Source: Tolumonas lignilytica (GTDB lineage: Bacteria; Pseudomonadota; Gammaproteobacteria; Enterobacterales; Aeromonadaceae). From it: DNA of 64,000 bases. The translations under genes and the position numbers were made by a program. Location of the stretch: positions 1,426,001-1,490,000 of the forward strand of contig NZ_AZUK01000001.1 in the NCBI RefSeq assembly GCF_000527035.1, in the 5' to 3' direction. Numbering within the stretch: the stretch's first letter is position 1; every line of letters begins with the position of its first letter. The notes beneath the pieces were generated by a model that was not told the DNA's origin, ran no database searches, and was given only the letters and a program-made list of their open reading frames with translations. Positions 46,401-53,479 of this stretch are shown here, in pieces.

Positions 46401-49400
46401 GCTAATACCGCACTGAAAGTCGGCGACACCTCACTGGTGACCATTACCTTCAGTGAGGCCGTTACCGGCTTCACCAATGCCGACCTGACCGTGGCTAATG
46501 GCACCTTGAGTGCAGTCAGCAGTTCTGACGGTGGCACCACCTGGACCGCTACGCTGACACCAACCGCCAGCATCACCGATACCTCTAATGTCATTACGTT
46601 GGATAACACCGGTGTGGCAGATACGGCGGGTAACGCAGGTGCAGGTACCACCGATTCCAACAATTATGCGATTGATACCGTACGTCCAACCGCCTCGATT
46701 GTGGTCGCGGATACTGCGCTGAAAATCGGCGACACCTCGCTGGTAACCATTACGTTCAGTGAGGCCGTTACCGGCTTTACCAATGCGGATCTCACCGTCG
46801 CCAATGGCACCCTGAGTGCAGTCAGCAGTTCTGACGGTGGCACCACCTGGACCGCGACACTGACGCCGACCGCCAGCATCACCGACACCACCAATATCAT
46901 CACACTGGATAACACCGGTGTGGCGGATACGGCGGGTAACGCAGGTGCAGGCAGCACTGATTCCAACAATTATGCGATTGATACGGCACGGCCGACGGCC
47001 TCCATTGTCGTTGCCGATACCGCACTGAAAGTCGGCGACACTTCCCTAGTCACCATCACCTTCAGTGAAGCCGTTACTGGCTTCACCAATGCCGACCTGA
47101 CCGTGGCTAATGGCACCTTGAGTGCCGTGTCCTCCAGCGACGGCGGTACCACCTGGACTGCCACGCTGACACCGACCGCCAGTATCACCGACACCAGCAA
47201 TGTCATCACGTTGGATAACACCGGTGTCACGGATTTAGCCGGTAATGCCGGTAGCGGCAGCACCGATTCCAACAATTATGCGATTGATACCGTTCGCCCA
47301 ACCGCCTCGGTGGTGGTCGCTGACACCGCACTCAAAATCGGCGACACCTCGCTGGTGACCATTACTTTCAGTGAGGCCGTCACCGGCTTTACCAACGCCG
47401 ACCTGACCGTGGCTAATGGCACCTTGAGTGCCGTGTCCTCCAGCGACGGTGGCACCACCTGGACCGCTACGCTGACACCAACCGCCAGCATCACCGATAC
47501 CTCTAATGTCATTACGTTGGATAACACCGGCGTGGCGGATACGGCGGGTAACGCAGGTGCAGGCAGCACTGATTCCAACAATTATGCGATTGATACGGCA
47601 CGGCCGACGGCCTCCATTGTCGTTGCCGATACCGCACTGAAAGTCGGCGACACTTCGCTGGTGACCATTACTTTCAGTGAGGCCGTTACCGGCTTTACTA
47701 ACGCCGACCTGACCGTCGCCAATGGCACCCTGAGTGCAGTCAGCAGTTCTGACGGTGGCACCACCTGGACCGCGACACTGACGCCGACCGCCAGCATCAC
47801 CGATACCACCAATGTCATCACGCTGGATAACACCGGTGTCACGGATTTAGCCGGTAATGCCGGTAGCGGCAGCACCGATTCCAACAACTACGCCATTGAT
47901 ACTGCACGACCAACCGCCTCGGTGGTGGTCGCTGACACCGCACTGAAAGTCGGCGATACCTCACAGGTGACCATTACCTTCAGTGAGGCCGTTACCGGCT
48001 TTACCAACGCCGACTTGACCGTAGCTAATGGCACCCTGAGTGCAGTCAGTAGTTCTGACGGTGGCACCACCTGGACCGCGACACTGACGCCGACCGCCAA
48101 CATCACCGACACCACCAATGTCATCACGTTGGATAACACCGGTGTCACAGATTTAGCCGGTAATGCCGGTAGCGGCAGCACCGATTCCAACAACTACGCC
48201 ATTGATACGGTACGGCCAACCGCTTCGATTGTGGTCGCCGATTCAGCCCTGAAAATAGGCGACACCTCCCTAGTCACCATCACCTTCAGCGAAGCCGTGA
48301 CCGGCTTCACCAATGCCGACCTGACCGTGGCTAATGGCACCCTGAGTGCAGTCAGCAGTTCTGACGGTGGCACCACCTGGACTGCCACGCTGACGCCGAC
48401 CGCCAGCATCACCGACACCACCAATGTCATCACATTGGATAACACCGGTGTGGCGGATACGGCCGGTAACGCAGGTGCAGGCAGCACCGATTCCAACAAC
48501 TACGCCATTGATACCGTACGCCCAACCGCCTCCATTGTCGTTGCCGATCCCGCACTCAAAATCGGCGACACTTCCCTAGTCACCATCACCTTCAGTGAGG
48601 CCGTTACCGGCTTTACTAACGCCGACCTGACCGTCGCCAATGGTACGCTGAGTGCGGTTTCTTCCAGCGACGGCGGTACCACCTGGACCGCGACACTGAC
48701 GCCGACAGTTAATATTGTCGATTCGACCAACATGATTACGTTAGATAATACTGGCGTAACTGATCTGGCCGGTAATGCTGGAAACGGAACTACCGATTCT
48801 AATAATTACGACATTAATTCTGTTCCACCCGGTGGAGATCCTCAATTTAAAGTCACCGATGGAGCTGCGGGTTCAAGCGTGACAACAAGCAGCGCCAATA
48901 CACAAAACCAAATAGCAGTAATCAGTGCCTCAAGCACAGAAAATGGAACATCTGGTTCGCCAACCACCATTTTCACCACCACGTCACTCGGTGAAACCAC
49001 CCCGACGACTGCAACGATCTTCAGTAACGCCACGCAAGGTGGTAGTGCGACGGCACCAACAACTATTACCTCTGTATTTTCTGATCACGGTATCGGCGGA
49101 CAGGAGCTCGGTGCCCTACACAGTGGCAATCCATCCAATGGCCCGGCACTTGGTGGCTCATCAACACTGGCCGGCCTGTTTGGCGGTATTCCATTACCAG
49201 GCAACACACCGCTAACGATTTTTTCTGGTAGTAGTTGGAATCCAGTCCTTGGTGCAGGAACTGGAAGCAACTCCTTAACAACACCAACATCGGTATTTGG
49301 TGCGCCGGTCTTTGCCACACAATTAAGTGAATTAGATCTGTATGAACATCAGCAACTGGCCGCCATCGAAGCAGCATTACTCAACTTGAAACAACAACCC

Positions 49401-49406
49401 GTTTAG
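37434..49406 (+). CDS. Giant LEPR-XLL/DUF4347 repeat protein (adhesin-like)
   Basis: 3990 residues. There is no Sec signal peptide; instead the LEPR-XLL motif LEPRMLFDGA is at 28-37. A DUF4347 domain follows (about 97-257; HILSHGSSG with His152 and LLYGCDIANG with Cys195). Then come beta-rich Ig-like segments (about 260-880), PATR-type beta-helix repeats (about 930-1700, e.g. LTKSGAGHITLTG, YTGTTSVTAGTLELG), a passenger-like end (LSPGNSPGTITING) and an SwmB-like segment. Nineteen near-identical 102-residue Ig-like repeats fill 1859-3796, and a Ser/Thr/Gly-rich tail ends LNLKQQPV. RTX repeats and a beta-barrel are absent. It is probably a surface adhesin exported by the TolC-type gene 53 bp downstream and the upstream adaptor/M50 genes. 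AAGGAG lies 7 nt before the ATG. Confidence 0.85.
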   Translation: MAWFNWFTRDSESTRNNKGISQPLGYVLEPRMLFDGAIAATVNEVTTSNNTTQHDTATTATHTDTTNTHLADTSTESAVDIANTIATAATNTSSHKEVAFVDTSVSNYQALVKSISPSIDVVLLDGSKDGLQQMANWATTHRGYDAIHILSHGSSGVLELGSIQITEQNIASHSNELQALGQALTTSGDILLYGCDIANGEQGQLFVNNLATITHADIAASTDATGATVLGGNWALESNVGTVDTKAIAAPTYDHLLATPIDGITTFGTSNAYPATNVSAGGTGYVVSNIVGSGWDFRVFASSNVADVDVAVEPFTAQTELAYGGTSSGATDITAIQLSSNDGKLFDLNSVDITVDQVNGTTDASSYTIQLTGYLNGSAVAGATLTGSVTNASGGGQLVTFDVSSNTHFDNIDAFRVTPTGTDYIVGAIGVDNVNATNFHYATPTVTSATYDASSHVLTVTGASMTTGDTIDTTKLTLTGEGGNSYTLSNYSITASSATSFSVTLNATDQLNVEGLLDKNGTSAAGGTTFNLSAATNWDSTQSASADLTGNSITVSNVQTPTITSATYDESTGVLNVTGTHLIKQYGATNDIDATKLTLTGQSGSTYTLTSNTSNVEITSATSFTLTLGSIDKAAVNALLNKNGTSSVGGTTYNLAAADNWNGPITGGDISDTTGNGITVSGVNATPVISNLNGDSVAWAGEGNTVTLDAGSNVSMTDTEFSALNGGNGDWNGASLTLQRSGTAISSDILGFNTAGALFTVSGSNLQSGGLTFATFTNTGGVLSINFTSSGTTATTALVNDVAQHITYRNDTPSGDATERFTLSDGNSSSTADVTVTSDTIYVTNATDTATIDITNGVSLSEAVAIAAADSTGSQTLVLASNLAGQTLTLAGNLSLNESLTIDAHEANASTISGSTINLGSGTTLTLTTGVADTTTIASSLASSGNLTKSGAGHITLTGSNSSYTGTTSVTAGTLELGSTTALSGSSNVDLSNGTTLLISQNVTVGALSGSGAITINSGDTLTTLLNADTTFSGDISGSGGFTINQSGAATHALTLSGTNTYTGTTTTINYGWLKLNGDAALSDSGALQINGHSIVTLLSDQTIGSLASNNSAASLALGSYTLTTGGNNASTSVYGVIAGSGAIVKQGTGTMWLYAANTYSGGTTLNNGMIDVGSATTIGSGTLTINGGSFGSSTSSYTFANHVLLNADFLLAGSFAQTFSGTVDLGGGTRSINDQISSNLTFSGVVSNGSLNITSSGSGAVVLSGANTYTDTTLTSGSLNITNHTNLGSGSLTLNGGTLAITGAGTSDASGGNANTNYDLYSNALVITSNGGTIAGNGSQQTIWTGSLTGTGALTKTGSGNLFFNNASSYSGNITVATGLLGAYGSSTLGSGQISLAANTTLDIGGSSKTLTNNIVLTGNATLLTDDAGILDNGAIATFSGNISESGGSHNLTLSNDDASNHNTIVLSGNNSYSGTTTVTASSTVDIAADSNLGSGTVILSSGSTLEITGATTIDNAIALNGNATIAASTAATLSGVISGSNSLTKNGSNTLSLTGTDTYSGSTVVAAGTLLVNGALSGTSGITVASGATLGGSGSLFATSSGNTLTVQSGGTLSPGNSPGTITINGNLSMNSGSTLAIDIAGTTAGTQYDQIIVNGTVDVSGATLATTHSYTPGSGDSYTIIVNDASDAITGTFSSLSEGATTTASGDSTVLTASYVGGTGNDFTLTAPTIPVVTSVSSSTADGTYKIGDTIAINITFDQAVTVNTTGGTPTLQLETGSTDHSASYVSGSGSNTLTFSYTVQQGDTSADLDYISSTALTLNGATIQDALNHNANLTLATPGASNSLGANKAIVVDGVRPTATIAVADNALKIGDTSLVTITFSEAVTGFTNADLTVANGTLSAVSSSDGGTTWTATLTPTASITDTSNVITLDNTGVTDAAGNAGSGSTDSNNYAIDTVRPTASVVVADTALKVGDTSLVTITFSEAVTGFTNADLTVANGTLSAVSSSDGGTTWTATLTPTASITDASNVITLDNTGVTDLAGNAGSGSTDSNNYAIDTARPTASIVVADTALKVGDTSLVTITFSEAVTGFTNADLTVANGTLSAVSSSDGGTTWTATLTPTASITDTTNVITLDNTGVADTAGNAGSGTTDSNNYAIDTVRPTASIVVANTALKVGDTSLVTITFSEAVTGFTNADLTVANGTLSAVSSSDGGTTWTATLTPTASITDTSNVITLDNTGVADTAGNAGAGSTDSNNYAIDTARPTASVVVADTALKVGDTSLVTITFSEAVTGFTNADLTVANGTLSAVSSSDGGTTWSATLTPTANITDTSNVITLDNTGVTDLAGNAGSGSTDSNNYAIDTVRPTASVVVADTALKVGDTSLVTITFSEAVTGFTNADLTVANGTLSAVNSSDGGITWTATLTPTASITDTTNVITLDNTGVADTAGNAGAGTTDSNNYAIDTARPTASIVVADPALKIGDTSLVTITFSEAVTGFTNADLTVANGTLSAVSSSDGGTTWTATLTPTASITDTTNVITLDNTGVADTAGNAGAGSTDSNNYAIDTVRPTASVVVADTALKVGDTSLVTITFSEAVTGFTNADLTVANGTLSAVSSSDGGTTWTATLTPTASITDTTNVITLDNTGVTDLAGNAGSDSTDSNNYAIDTVRPTASVVVADTALKIGDTSLVTITFSEAVTGFTNADLTVANGTLSAVSSSDGGTTWTATLTPTASITDTSNVITLDNTGVTDAAGNTGSGSTDSNNYAIDTARPTASIVVADTALKIGDTSLVTITFSEAVTGFTNADLTVANGTLSAVSSSDGGITWTATLTPTASITDTTNVITLDNTGVADTAGNAGSGSTDSNNYAIDTVRPTASIVVADTALKVGDTSLVTITFSEAVTGFTNADLTVANGTLSAVSSSDGGTTWTATLTPTASITDTTNVITLDNTGVADTAGNAGAGSTDSNNYAIDTARPTASIVVANTALKVGDTSLVTITFSEAVTGFTNADLTVANGTLSAVSSSDGGTTWTATLTPTASITDTSNVITLDNTGVADTAGNAGAGTTDSNNYAIDTVRPTASIVVADTALKIGDTSLVTITFSEAVTGFTNADLTVANGTLSAVSSSDGGTTWTATLTPTASITDTTNIITLDNTGVADTAGNAGAGSTDSNNYAIDTARPTASIVVADTALKVGDTSLVTITFSEAVTGFTNADLTVANGTLSAVSSSDGGTTWTATLTPTASITDTSNVITLDNTGVTDLAGNAGSGSTDSNNYAIDTVRPTASVVVADTALKIGDTSLVTITFSEAVTGFTNADLTVANGTLSAVSSSDGGTTWTATLTPTASITDTSNVITLDNTGVADTAGNAGAGSTDSNNYAIDTARPTASIVVADTALKVGDTSLVTITFSEAVTGFTNADLTVANGTLSAVSSSDGGTTWTATLTPTASITDTTNVITLDNTGVTDLAGNAGSGSTDSNNYAIDTARPTASVVVADTALKVGDTSQVTITFSEAVTGFTNADLTVANGTLSAVSSSDGGTTWTATLTPTANITDTTNVITLDNTGVTDLAGNAGSGSTDSNNYAIDTVRPTASIVVADSALKIGDTSLVTITFSEAVTGFTNADLTVANGTLSAVSSSDGGTTWTATLTPTASITDTTNVITLDNTGVADTAGNAGAGSTDSNNYAIDTVRPTASIVVADPALKIGDTSLVTITFSEAVTGFTNADLTVANGTLSAVSSSDGGTTWTATLTPTVNIVDSTNMITLDNTGVTDLAGNAGNGTTDSNNYDINSVPPGGDPQFKVTDGAAGSSVTTSSANTQNQIAVISASSTENGTSGSPTTIFTTTSLGETTPTTATIFSNATQGGSATAPTTITSVFSDHGIGGQELGALHSGNPSNGPALGGSSTLAGLFGGIPLPGNTPLTIFSGSSWNPVLGAGTGSNSLTTPTSVFGAPVFATQLSELDLYEHQQLAAIEAALLNLKQQPV
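43008..48821 (+). repeat. Nineteen tandem 306-bp repeats
   Basis: Exact 306-bp periodicity, each unit encoding one 102-residue Ig-like domain that begins (V/A)RPTAS and ends SNNYAIDT. Unit n starts at 43008 + 306(n-1). Unit 1 (VRPTATIAVADN) and unit 19 (TVNIVDSTNM, NYDINS) are the most divergent. Inner units differ by a small set of shuffled variants (ADTALKV or KI, VTDLAGNAGS or VADTAGNAGA). The long antisense frames across this array are by-products of the repeat. Confidence 0.98.
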
Positions 49407-49459
49407 AACTACAGACGGCAAAAAATGACCAAAATAGAACAGGGATAAGGAATTAAAAT

Positions 49460-50968
49460 ATGCAGAGAAGCGCTAAATTTTTCAGTATCAGCTTGATTGC
49501 ATTATTCATCAGTGGTTGTGCAGTCTCCACTAAGCCGATTGACCGAATGCAAAGTGAACAACGCTCTTATGCTGATTTAGGGTCGATGTTTAGTAATCAG
49601 GAGCCGGTAACCGCCCCGATAACCTTATATGATGCAACTGCCAGAGCGTTAAAATACAATCTGGAAGCCCGCCTGAAAGTCATGGAAGAAGCGCTGGCGC
49701 AGAAACAGGTGGATTTATCTCACTTTGATCTGTTACCCAAACTGGCCGCCGAAGCCGGTTATGTCGATCGCAGTAATACCAGTGCATCCAGCAGCGAAAG
49801 TGTGCTCAGCGGCACCCAGTCACTTGAACCATCCACTTCGCAGGATCGCAATCGCCGGGTTGCTGACCTGAACATGGTTTGGAATGTGCTGGATTTTGGT
49901 GTCAGCTATGTCACCGCTCAGCAACAGTCTGATCAACGCTGGATTGCCGAAGAGCGTCGCCGCAAAGTTATTCATACCATCGTTCAGGACGTTCGCTCTG
50001 CATACTGGCGAGCCGTCGCCGCAGAGCGTTTACTCAGCCGGATTGATAAACTGATTGATCGGGTCAATATGGCCAGAGAAGCCAGTCAGCGGATGACGAC
50101 ACAACAAGTTGGCGACCCGATTGAAGCGCTAAGTTATCAACGCGCCTTGATTGATGCCACCCGGCAATTAGAAGAACAACGGAAAGCGCTGTCATTGGCA
50201 AAAACCGAACTGGCAACCTTGATGAACCTGCCGTTAGGGACCGATTACACATTAGCATTACCTGATGAAAATGCACTGCCAGAGCCCGCTCTGACAATGG
50301 ATCTTAGCAAACTGGAAAAAGCCGCGTTAATCAGCCGTCCTGAATTGCGGGAGCAGGACTACCAAGTTCGGATCAGTGCTGCCGAAACCCGCAAAGCCAT
50401 GCTACGTATGCTGCCAGGGCTAGAATTCTCAGCCGGTGGACACTATGACAGCAATTCCTATCTGGTGAATCAAAGCTGGGCCGATGCCGGTGTAAAAGTC
50501 ACCTGGAATCTATTCAACCTGTTTTCGGGACCCACGGCGGAAAAAGTAGCCAAAGCTGGCGAATCGGTGGCGGAGGCGCGTCGTCAGGCGATGTCGATGG
50601 CCATCATGGCGCAGCTTTATGTCGCCAACGCGAACTTCAATGAAGCCCTGCGCCAGTATCATACTGGCGAAGAATTGCAAAAATTGGATGATAAAATCGT
50701 CGGCCAGCTACGCAATCGCTACAAAACCGGCGGTATTGGTGAGTTACAGCTGATCCAAGGAGAACTCAACGCCGTCAATACCTCATTGCGTAATGATTTG
50801 GCTTACGCAGAGCTACGTAATGCTTACGGCCAGATTTTTGCCACAGTGGGGCTTGATCCGTTACCCAAACTCCAATCTTCCGACAACCTGACGACCATCA
50901 GCAAGGCGTTGGAACAATCTGAGCAGAATTGGGAGCATGGCGATATCAGCGCCTTACAACCACAATAA
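49460..50968 (+). CDS. TolC-family outer-membrane lipoprotein
   Basis: 502-residue outer-membrane efflux/secretion channel. A lipoprotein signal (ISLIALFISGC, lipobox Cys near 20) leads into two TolC-type repeats with long helices, e.g. LTEAR-like ATARALKYNLEARLKVMEEA, DVRSAYWRAVAAERLLSRI and GELQLIQGELNAVNTSLRNDL. LDFGVSYVTAQQQ and NLFNLFSGPTAEKVAKAGES are the strand-helix turns of the barrel. It follows the giant gene by 53 bp (AAGGAA before the ATG), pointing to a role in exporting that protein with the adaptors encoded upstream. An inverted repeat lies past its end. Confidence 0.9.
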   Translation: MQRSAKFFSISLIALFISGCAVSTKPIDRMQSEQRSYADLGSMFSNQEPVTAPITLYDATARALKYNLEARLKVMEEALAQKQVDLSHFDLLPKLAAEAGYVDRSNTSASSSESVLSGTQSLEPSTSQDRNRRVADLNMVWNVLDFGVSYVTAQQQSDQRWIAEERRRKVIHTIVQDVRSAYWRAVAAERLLSRIDKLIDRVNMAREASQRMTTQQVGDPIEALSYQRALIDATRQLEEQRKALSLAKTELATLMNLPLGTDYTLALPDENALPEPALTMDLSKLEKAALISRPELREQDYQVRISAAETRKAMLRMLPGLEFSAGGHYDSNSYLVNQSWADAGVKVTWNLFNLFSGPTAEKVAKAGESVAEARRQAMSMAIMAQLYVANANFNEALRQYHTGEELQKLDDKIVGQLRNRYKTGGIGELQLIQGELNAVNTSLRNDLAYAELRNAYGQIFATVGLDPLPKLQSSDNLTTISKALEQSEQNWEHGDISALQPQ

Positions 50969-50987
50969 ATTTATCATCCTCTGGAAC

Positions 50988-51029
50988 AACCGATGTTTAT
51001 CCTGCCATTTTGAGCGATGAACATCGGTT
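50988..51029 (+). terminator. Inverted repeat after the TolC-like gene
   Basis: AACCGATGTT and AACATCGGTT form a perfect 10-bp stem with a 22-nt loop, 19 bp after the stop codon. Without a strong T-tract it is a weak terminator candidate. Confidence 0.4.
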
Positions 51030-51072
51030 TGATTGACAGTAACGCCTCCTCGCCGCCAGAATGCATATGAAT

Positions 51073-51148
51073 GTGACCGGGGTGCCGCCATGCGGCTGAG
51101 AGATACCCGCACCACCTGATCTGGATCATGCCAGCGTAGGGAGTTCAC
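51073..51148 (+). ncRNA. TPP riboswitch
   Basis: Contains the thi-box core: GGGGTGCC, GCGGCTGAGAGATACCC, ACCTGATCTGGATCATGCC and AGCGTAGGGA, in the usual order. The ends GTGAC and GTTCAC can pair as P1. It precedes thiM by 60 nt. TPP binding is expected to shut off the operon. Confidence 0.96.
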
Positions 51149-51205
51149 GACGGCGCTGCCGTCCTCCTTCTGCTGCGCATTTTGTCTGCCATATTGAAGG
51201 AGGAC
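51149..51205 (+). promoter_or_regulatory. thiM expression platform (SD sequestration)
   Basis: GTCCTCCTTC (51161-51170) is perfectly complementary over 10 bases to GAAGGAGGAC (51196-51205), the thiM ribosome site. An alternative hairpin, GACGGC-GCT-GCCGTC (51149-51163), overlaps the first three bases of the anti-SD. This points to translational control by the TPP riboswitch. Confidence 0.8.
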
Positions 51206-51207
51206 TT

Positions 51208-52011
51208 ATGCCGCAAGCGCTACCTGCAACAACGGTTGCCACTCATCTTGAACATTTCCGCCGCACCGCACCTTTAACTCATGTGATTACCAACGATGTG
51301 GTGACGGGCTTTACCGCGAATGTATTGCTGGCATTGGGTGCTGCCCCTGCCATGATCACGGCACCGGAAGAAGCCGGTCGTTTTGCCGCGATCGCTTCTG
51401 CATTGTCCGTCAATGTCGGAACGCTGACGTCTACACAAGCGGCCACGATCCGTATTGCTGTTGATGCGGCCAATCAGTCAGGAACACCTTGGGTCTTAGA
51501 TCCTGTTGCCGTGGGCGTTTTACCTTACCGCACCGACCTGTGCCGTGAATTATTACAAAAACAACCCGCCGCCATTCGGGGAAATGCCTCTGAAATCATG
51601 GCGCTGGCCGGTTTATCGGCATCCGGTAAAGGGGTCGACAGTGCCAACCAGAGTGAGCAGGCGATTGATGCCGCCATAACACTGGCCAAAACCAGCGGAG
51701 CCATTGTTGCGGTAACCGGTGAAATTGATTACATCACCGATGGTGAAAACACAGTCAGTGTGAAAGCGGGTGACCCCATGATGACGCGCGTCACCGGCAC
51801 CGGCTGTGCCCTTTCCAGCGTGGTTGCCGCTTTTGTCGCGGCCGCGGAACCGGAACGCCGCTTAGAAGCCGTGGCCAGTGCGTGCGCCGTCATGGCGATT
51901 GCAGGACAGCGCGCGGCTGCGAAAGCGAAAGGCCCGGGCAGTTTTGTTCCTCTATTTTTGGATAACCTCTATCTGTTGGATGCCGAGACCATCGCTGAGG
52001 CGCTGGCATGA
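51208..52011 (+). CDS. thiM: Hydroxyethylthiazole kinase
   Basis: Phosphorylates 4-methyl-5-(2-hydroxyethyl)thiazole to salvage the thiazole half of thiamin; 267 residues (E. coli 262). [27 protein letters not shown] and [18 protein letters not shown] (active-site Cys and glycine loop) are diagnostic of ThiM. It is first in thiM-thiE-thiD, and its stop overlaps the thiE ATG (ATGA). It is controlled by the TPP riboswitch and SD-sequestering hairpin just upstream. Confidence 0.96.
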   Translation: MPQALPATTVATHLEHFRRTAPLTHVITNDVVTGFTANVLLALGAAPAMITAPEEAGRFAAIASALSVNVGTLTSTQAATIRIAVDAANQSGTPWVLDPVAVGVLPYRTDLCRELLQKQPAAIRGNASEIMALAGLSASGKGVDSANQSEQAIDAAITLAKTSGAIVAVTGEIDYITDGENTVSVKAGDPMMTRVTGTGCALSSVVAAFVAAAEPERRLEAVASACAVMAIAGQRAAAKAKGPGSFVPLFLDNLYLLDAETIAEALA

Positions 52012-52643
52012 AATTCGACCTTTCCCTTTATCTGGTGCTCGACCCGGTCATGTGCGGCGGATTTGATGCGGCCATCCGCCTGACCCAACAGGTGCTTGAT
52101 GCGGGAGTAACCACTCTCCAATTACGCGCCCCACAATGGAAAAAGCGGGATTGGCTGCATCTCTCCTACCGGATCATGCCGCTGTGCTGTGATGCTAACG
52201 TGGCGTATTTGATCAATGACCATATCGATATCGCTCTGGCCTGCGATGCCGACGGGGTACACCTTGGCCAGGGCGATTTGCCGCTGGCCGTCGCACGTCA
52301 ATTGCTGGGGCCGGATAAGATTCTTGGATTATCGATTTCTCAATTGCAGCATCTGCAGGGCGAGGATTGTCTGCTGGCCGATTATCTCGGTGTCGGCCCC
52401 GTGTTCCCGACCGGCACCAAACAGGATGCCGACCCTGCCATTGGTTTGGCGCAATTCCGTGACTGGCGAAAACAGGTGGAACAACCGGTCGTGGCCATTG
52501 GCGGGATCGGTCTGCCGGAGACCGCTGATATCATCCGGGCAGGTGCGGATGGTATTGCCGTGGTTTCCGCCATTTGTGCCGCAAGCGATCCGGCTGCCGC
52601 CAGCCGGACATTAGGACAACGCATTCAAGAGGCCCGAGCATGA
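52008..52643 (+). CDS. thiE: Thiamin-phosphate synthase
   Basis: Joins HMP-pyrophosphate and thiazole phosphate to make thiamin phosphate; 211 residues, TIM-barrel. [15 protein letters not shown] stands where QLR-K occurs in the family. [38 protein letters not shown] and [11 protein letters not shown] are the substrate and phosphate-binding motifs. It overlaps thiM and thiD by 4 bp each, so all three are translationally coupled. Confidence 0.95.
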   Translation: MKFDLSLYLVLDPVMCGGFDAAIRLTQQVLDAGVTTLQLRAPQWKKRDWLHLSYRIMPLCCDANVAYLINDHIDIALACDADGVHLGQGDLPLAVARQLLGPDKILGLSISQLQHLQGEDCLLADYLGVGPVFPTGTKQDADPAIGLAQFRDWRKQVEQPVVAIGGIGLPETADIIRAGADGIAVVSAICAASDPAAASRTLGQRIQEARA

Positions 52644-53440
52644 TCCCACACGCCCTAACAATTGCCGGCTCGGACAGTGGTGGCGGTGCCGGGATCCAGG
52701 CCGATCTGAAAACCTTTTCGGCGCTGGGGGCCTACGGCATGAGCGTCATTACCGCCCTCACCGCCCAGAATACGCAGGGTGTGCAGGCTGTTCATGCAAT
52801 ACCGACTGAATTTATTGCGGCACAGTGCCAGGCAGTGTTCAGTGATATCCGGGTCGACTCTGTCAAAATCGGTATGCTGGCCGATAGTGCTATTATCGAC
52901 GTGGTGGCCGATGCCATCCAGCAATGGCAACCGCCCTGTGTGGTATTGGACACGGTAATGATCGCAAAAGGCGGTCATCGTCTGCTCGCCGATGCCGCCA
53001 TTGATGCCTTGCGTCAGCGCTTGTTACCGCTTGCCAGCATTGTAACGCCCAACTTGCCGGAAGCCGCGGCTCTCTTGGGTTGTGACGAGGCCACCAGCGA
53101 GAGCGCCATGGTGGCGCAAGGACAGGCGTTATTGAAGTTGGGGTGTCAGGCTGTGCTGATGAAAGGTGGCCATCTGGCTGACCAGCTTCAGAGCCCTGAC
53201 TGGTTGCTCACGGCGGATGCGATCCTGCCGTTTCCTGCACCTCGAATTCCGACCCGGAATACGCATGGCACCGGTTGTACGCTCTCCGCCGCCCTTGCCG
53301 CACTCTATCCCCGTTATCAGAACTGGCCGGAAACCCTCAGCCATGCCAAGCAGTGGCTCTCCGGAGCCTTATCACATGCCGATGATTTAGCGGTTGGTCA
53401 CGGGATCGGTCCGGTACACCATTTTTATCAATGGTGGTAA
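52640..53440 (+). CDS. thiD: Hydroxymethylpyrimidine (phosphate) kinase
   Basis: Phosphorylates HMP and HMP-phosphate for thiamin synthesis; 266 residues from the ATG at 52640, which overlaps the thiE stop (ATGA). [32 protein letters not shown], the KIGMLAD segment and [20 protein letters not shown] (anion-hole Cys) are textbook ThiD. The frame extends 22 codons into thiE without relevance. It is last of the operon and followed by a strong hairpin. Confidence 0.96.
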   Translation: MIPHALTIAGSDSGGGAGIQADLKTFSALGAYGMSVITALTAQNTQGVQAVHAIPTEFIAAQCQAVFSDIRVDSVKIGMLADSAIIDVVADAIQQWQPPCVVLDTVMIAKGGHRLLADAAIDALRQRLLPLASIVTPNLPEAAALLGCDEATSESAMVAQGQALLKLGCQAVLMKGGHLADQLQSPDWLLTADAILPFPAPRIPTRNTHGTGCTLSAALAALYPRYQNWPETLSHAKQWLSGALSHADDLAVGHGIGPVHHFYQWW

Positions 53441-53449
53441 GAAGACATT

Positions 53450-53478
53450 TGGCAGAATGGGGCTTCCCCGTTCTGCCA
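53450..53478. terminator. Bidirectional hairpin between thiD and the GGDEF-EAL gene
   Basis: TGGCAGAA-T-GGGG and CCCC-G-TTCTGCCA form a 12-bp stem with one internal T-G position around CTT (53450-53478). It fills the 39-bp gap between convergent genes. Confidence 0.75.
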
Positions 53479-53479
53479 T

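Noticed and set aside
42929-48733. A ladder of about 18 antisense open frames of 101 codons each, spaced 306 bp
   Set aside because: They mirror the tandem Ig-like repeats on the plus strand, have no ribosome sites and no family resemblance; they are by-products of the repeat.
43008-48821. Regular repeats that might suggest a CRISPR array
   Set aside because: The unit is 306 bp, coding, and has no variable spacers.
37434-49406. Classical autotransporter, because of PATR-type beta repeats
   Set aside because: There is no Sec signal peptide and no C-terminal beta-barrel; the protein ends in a Ser/Thr-rich tail.
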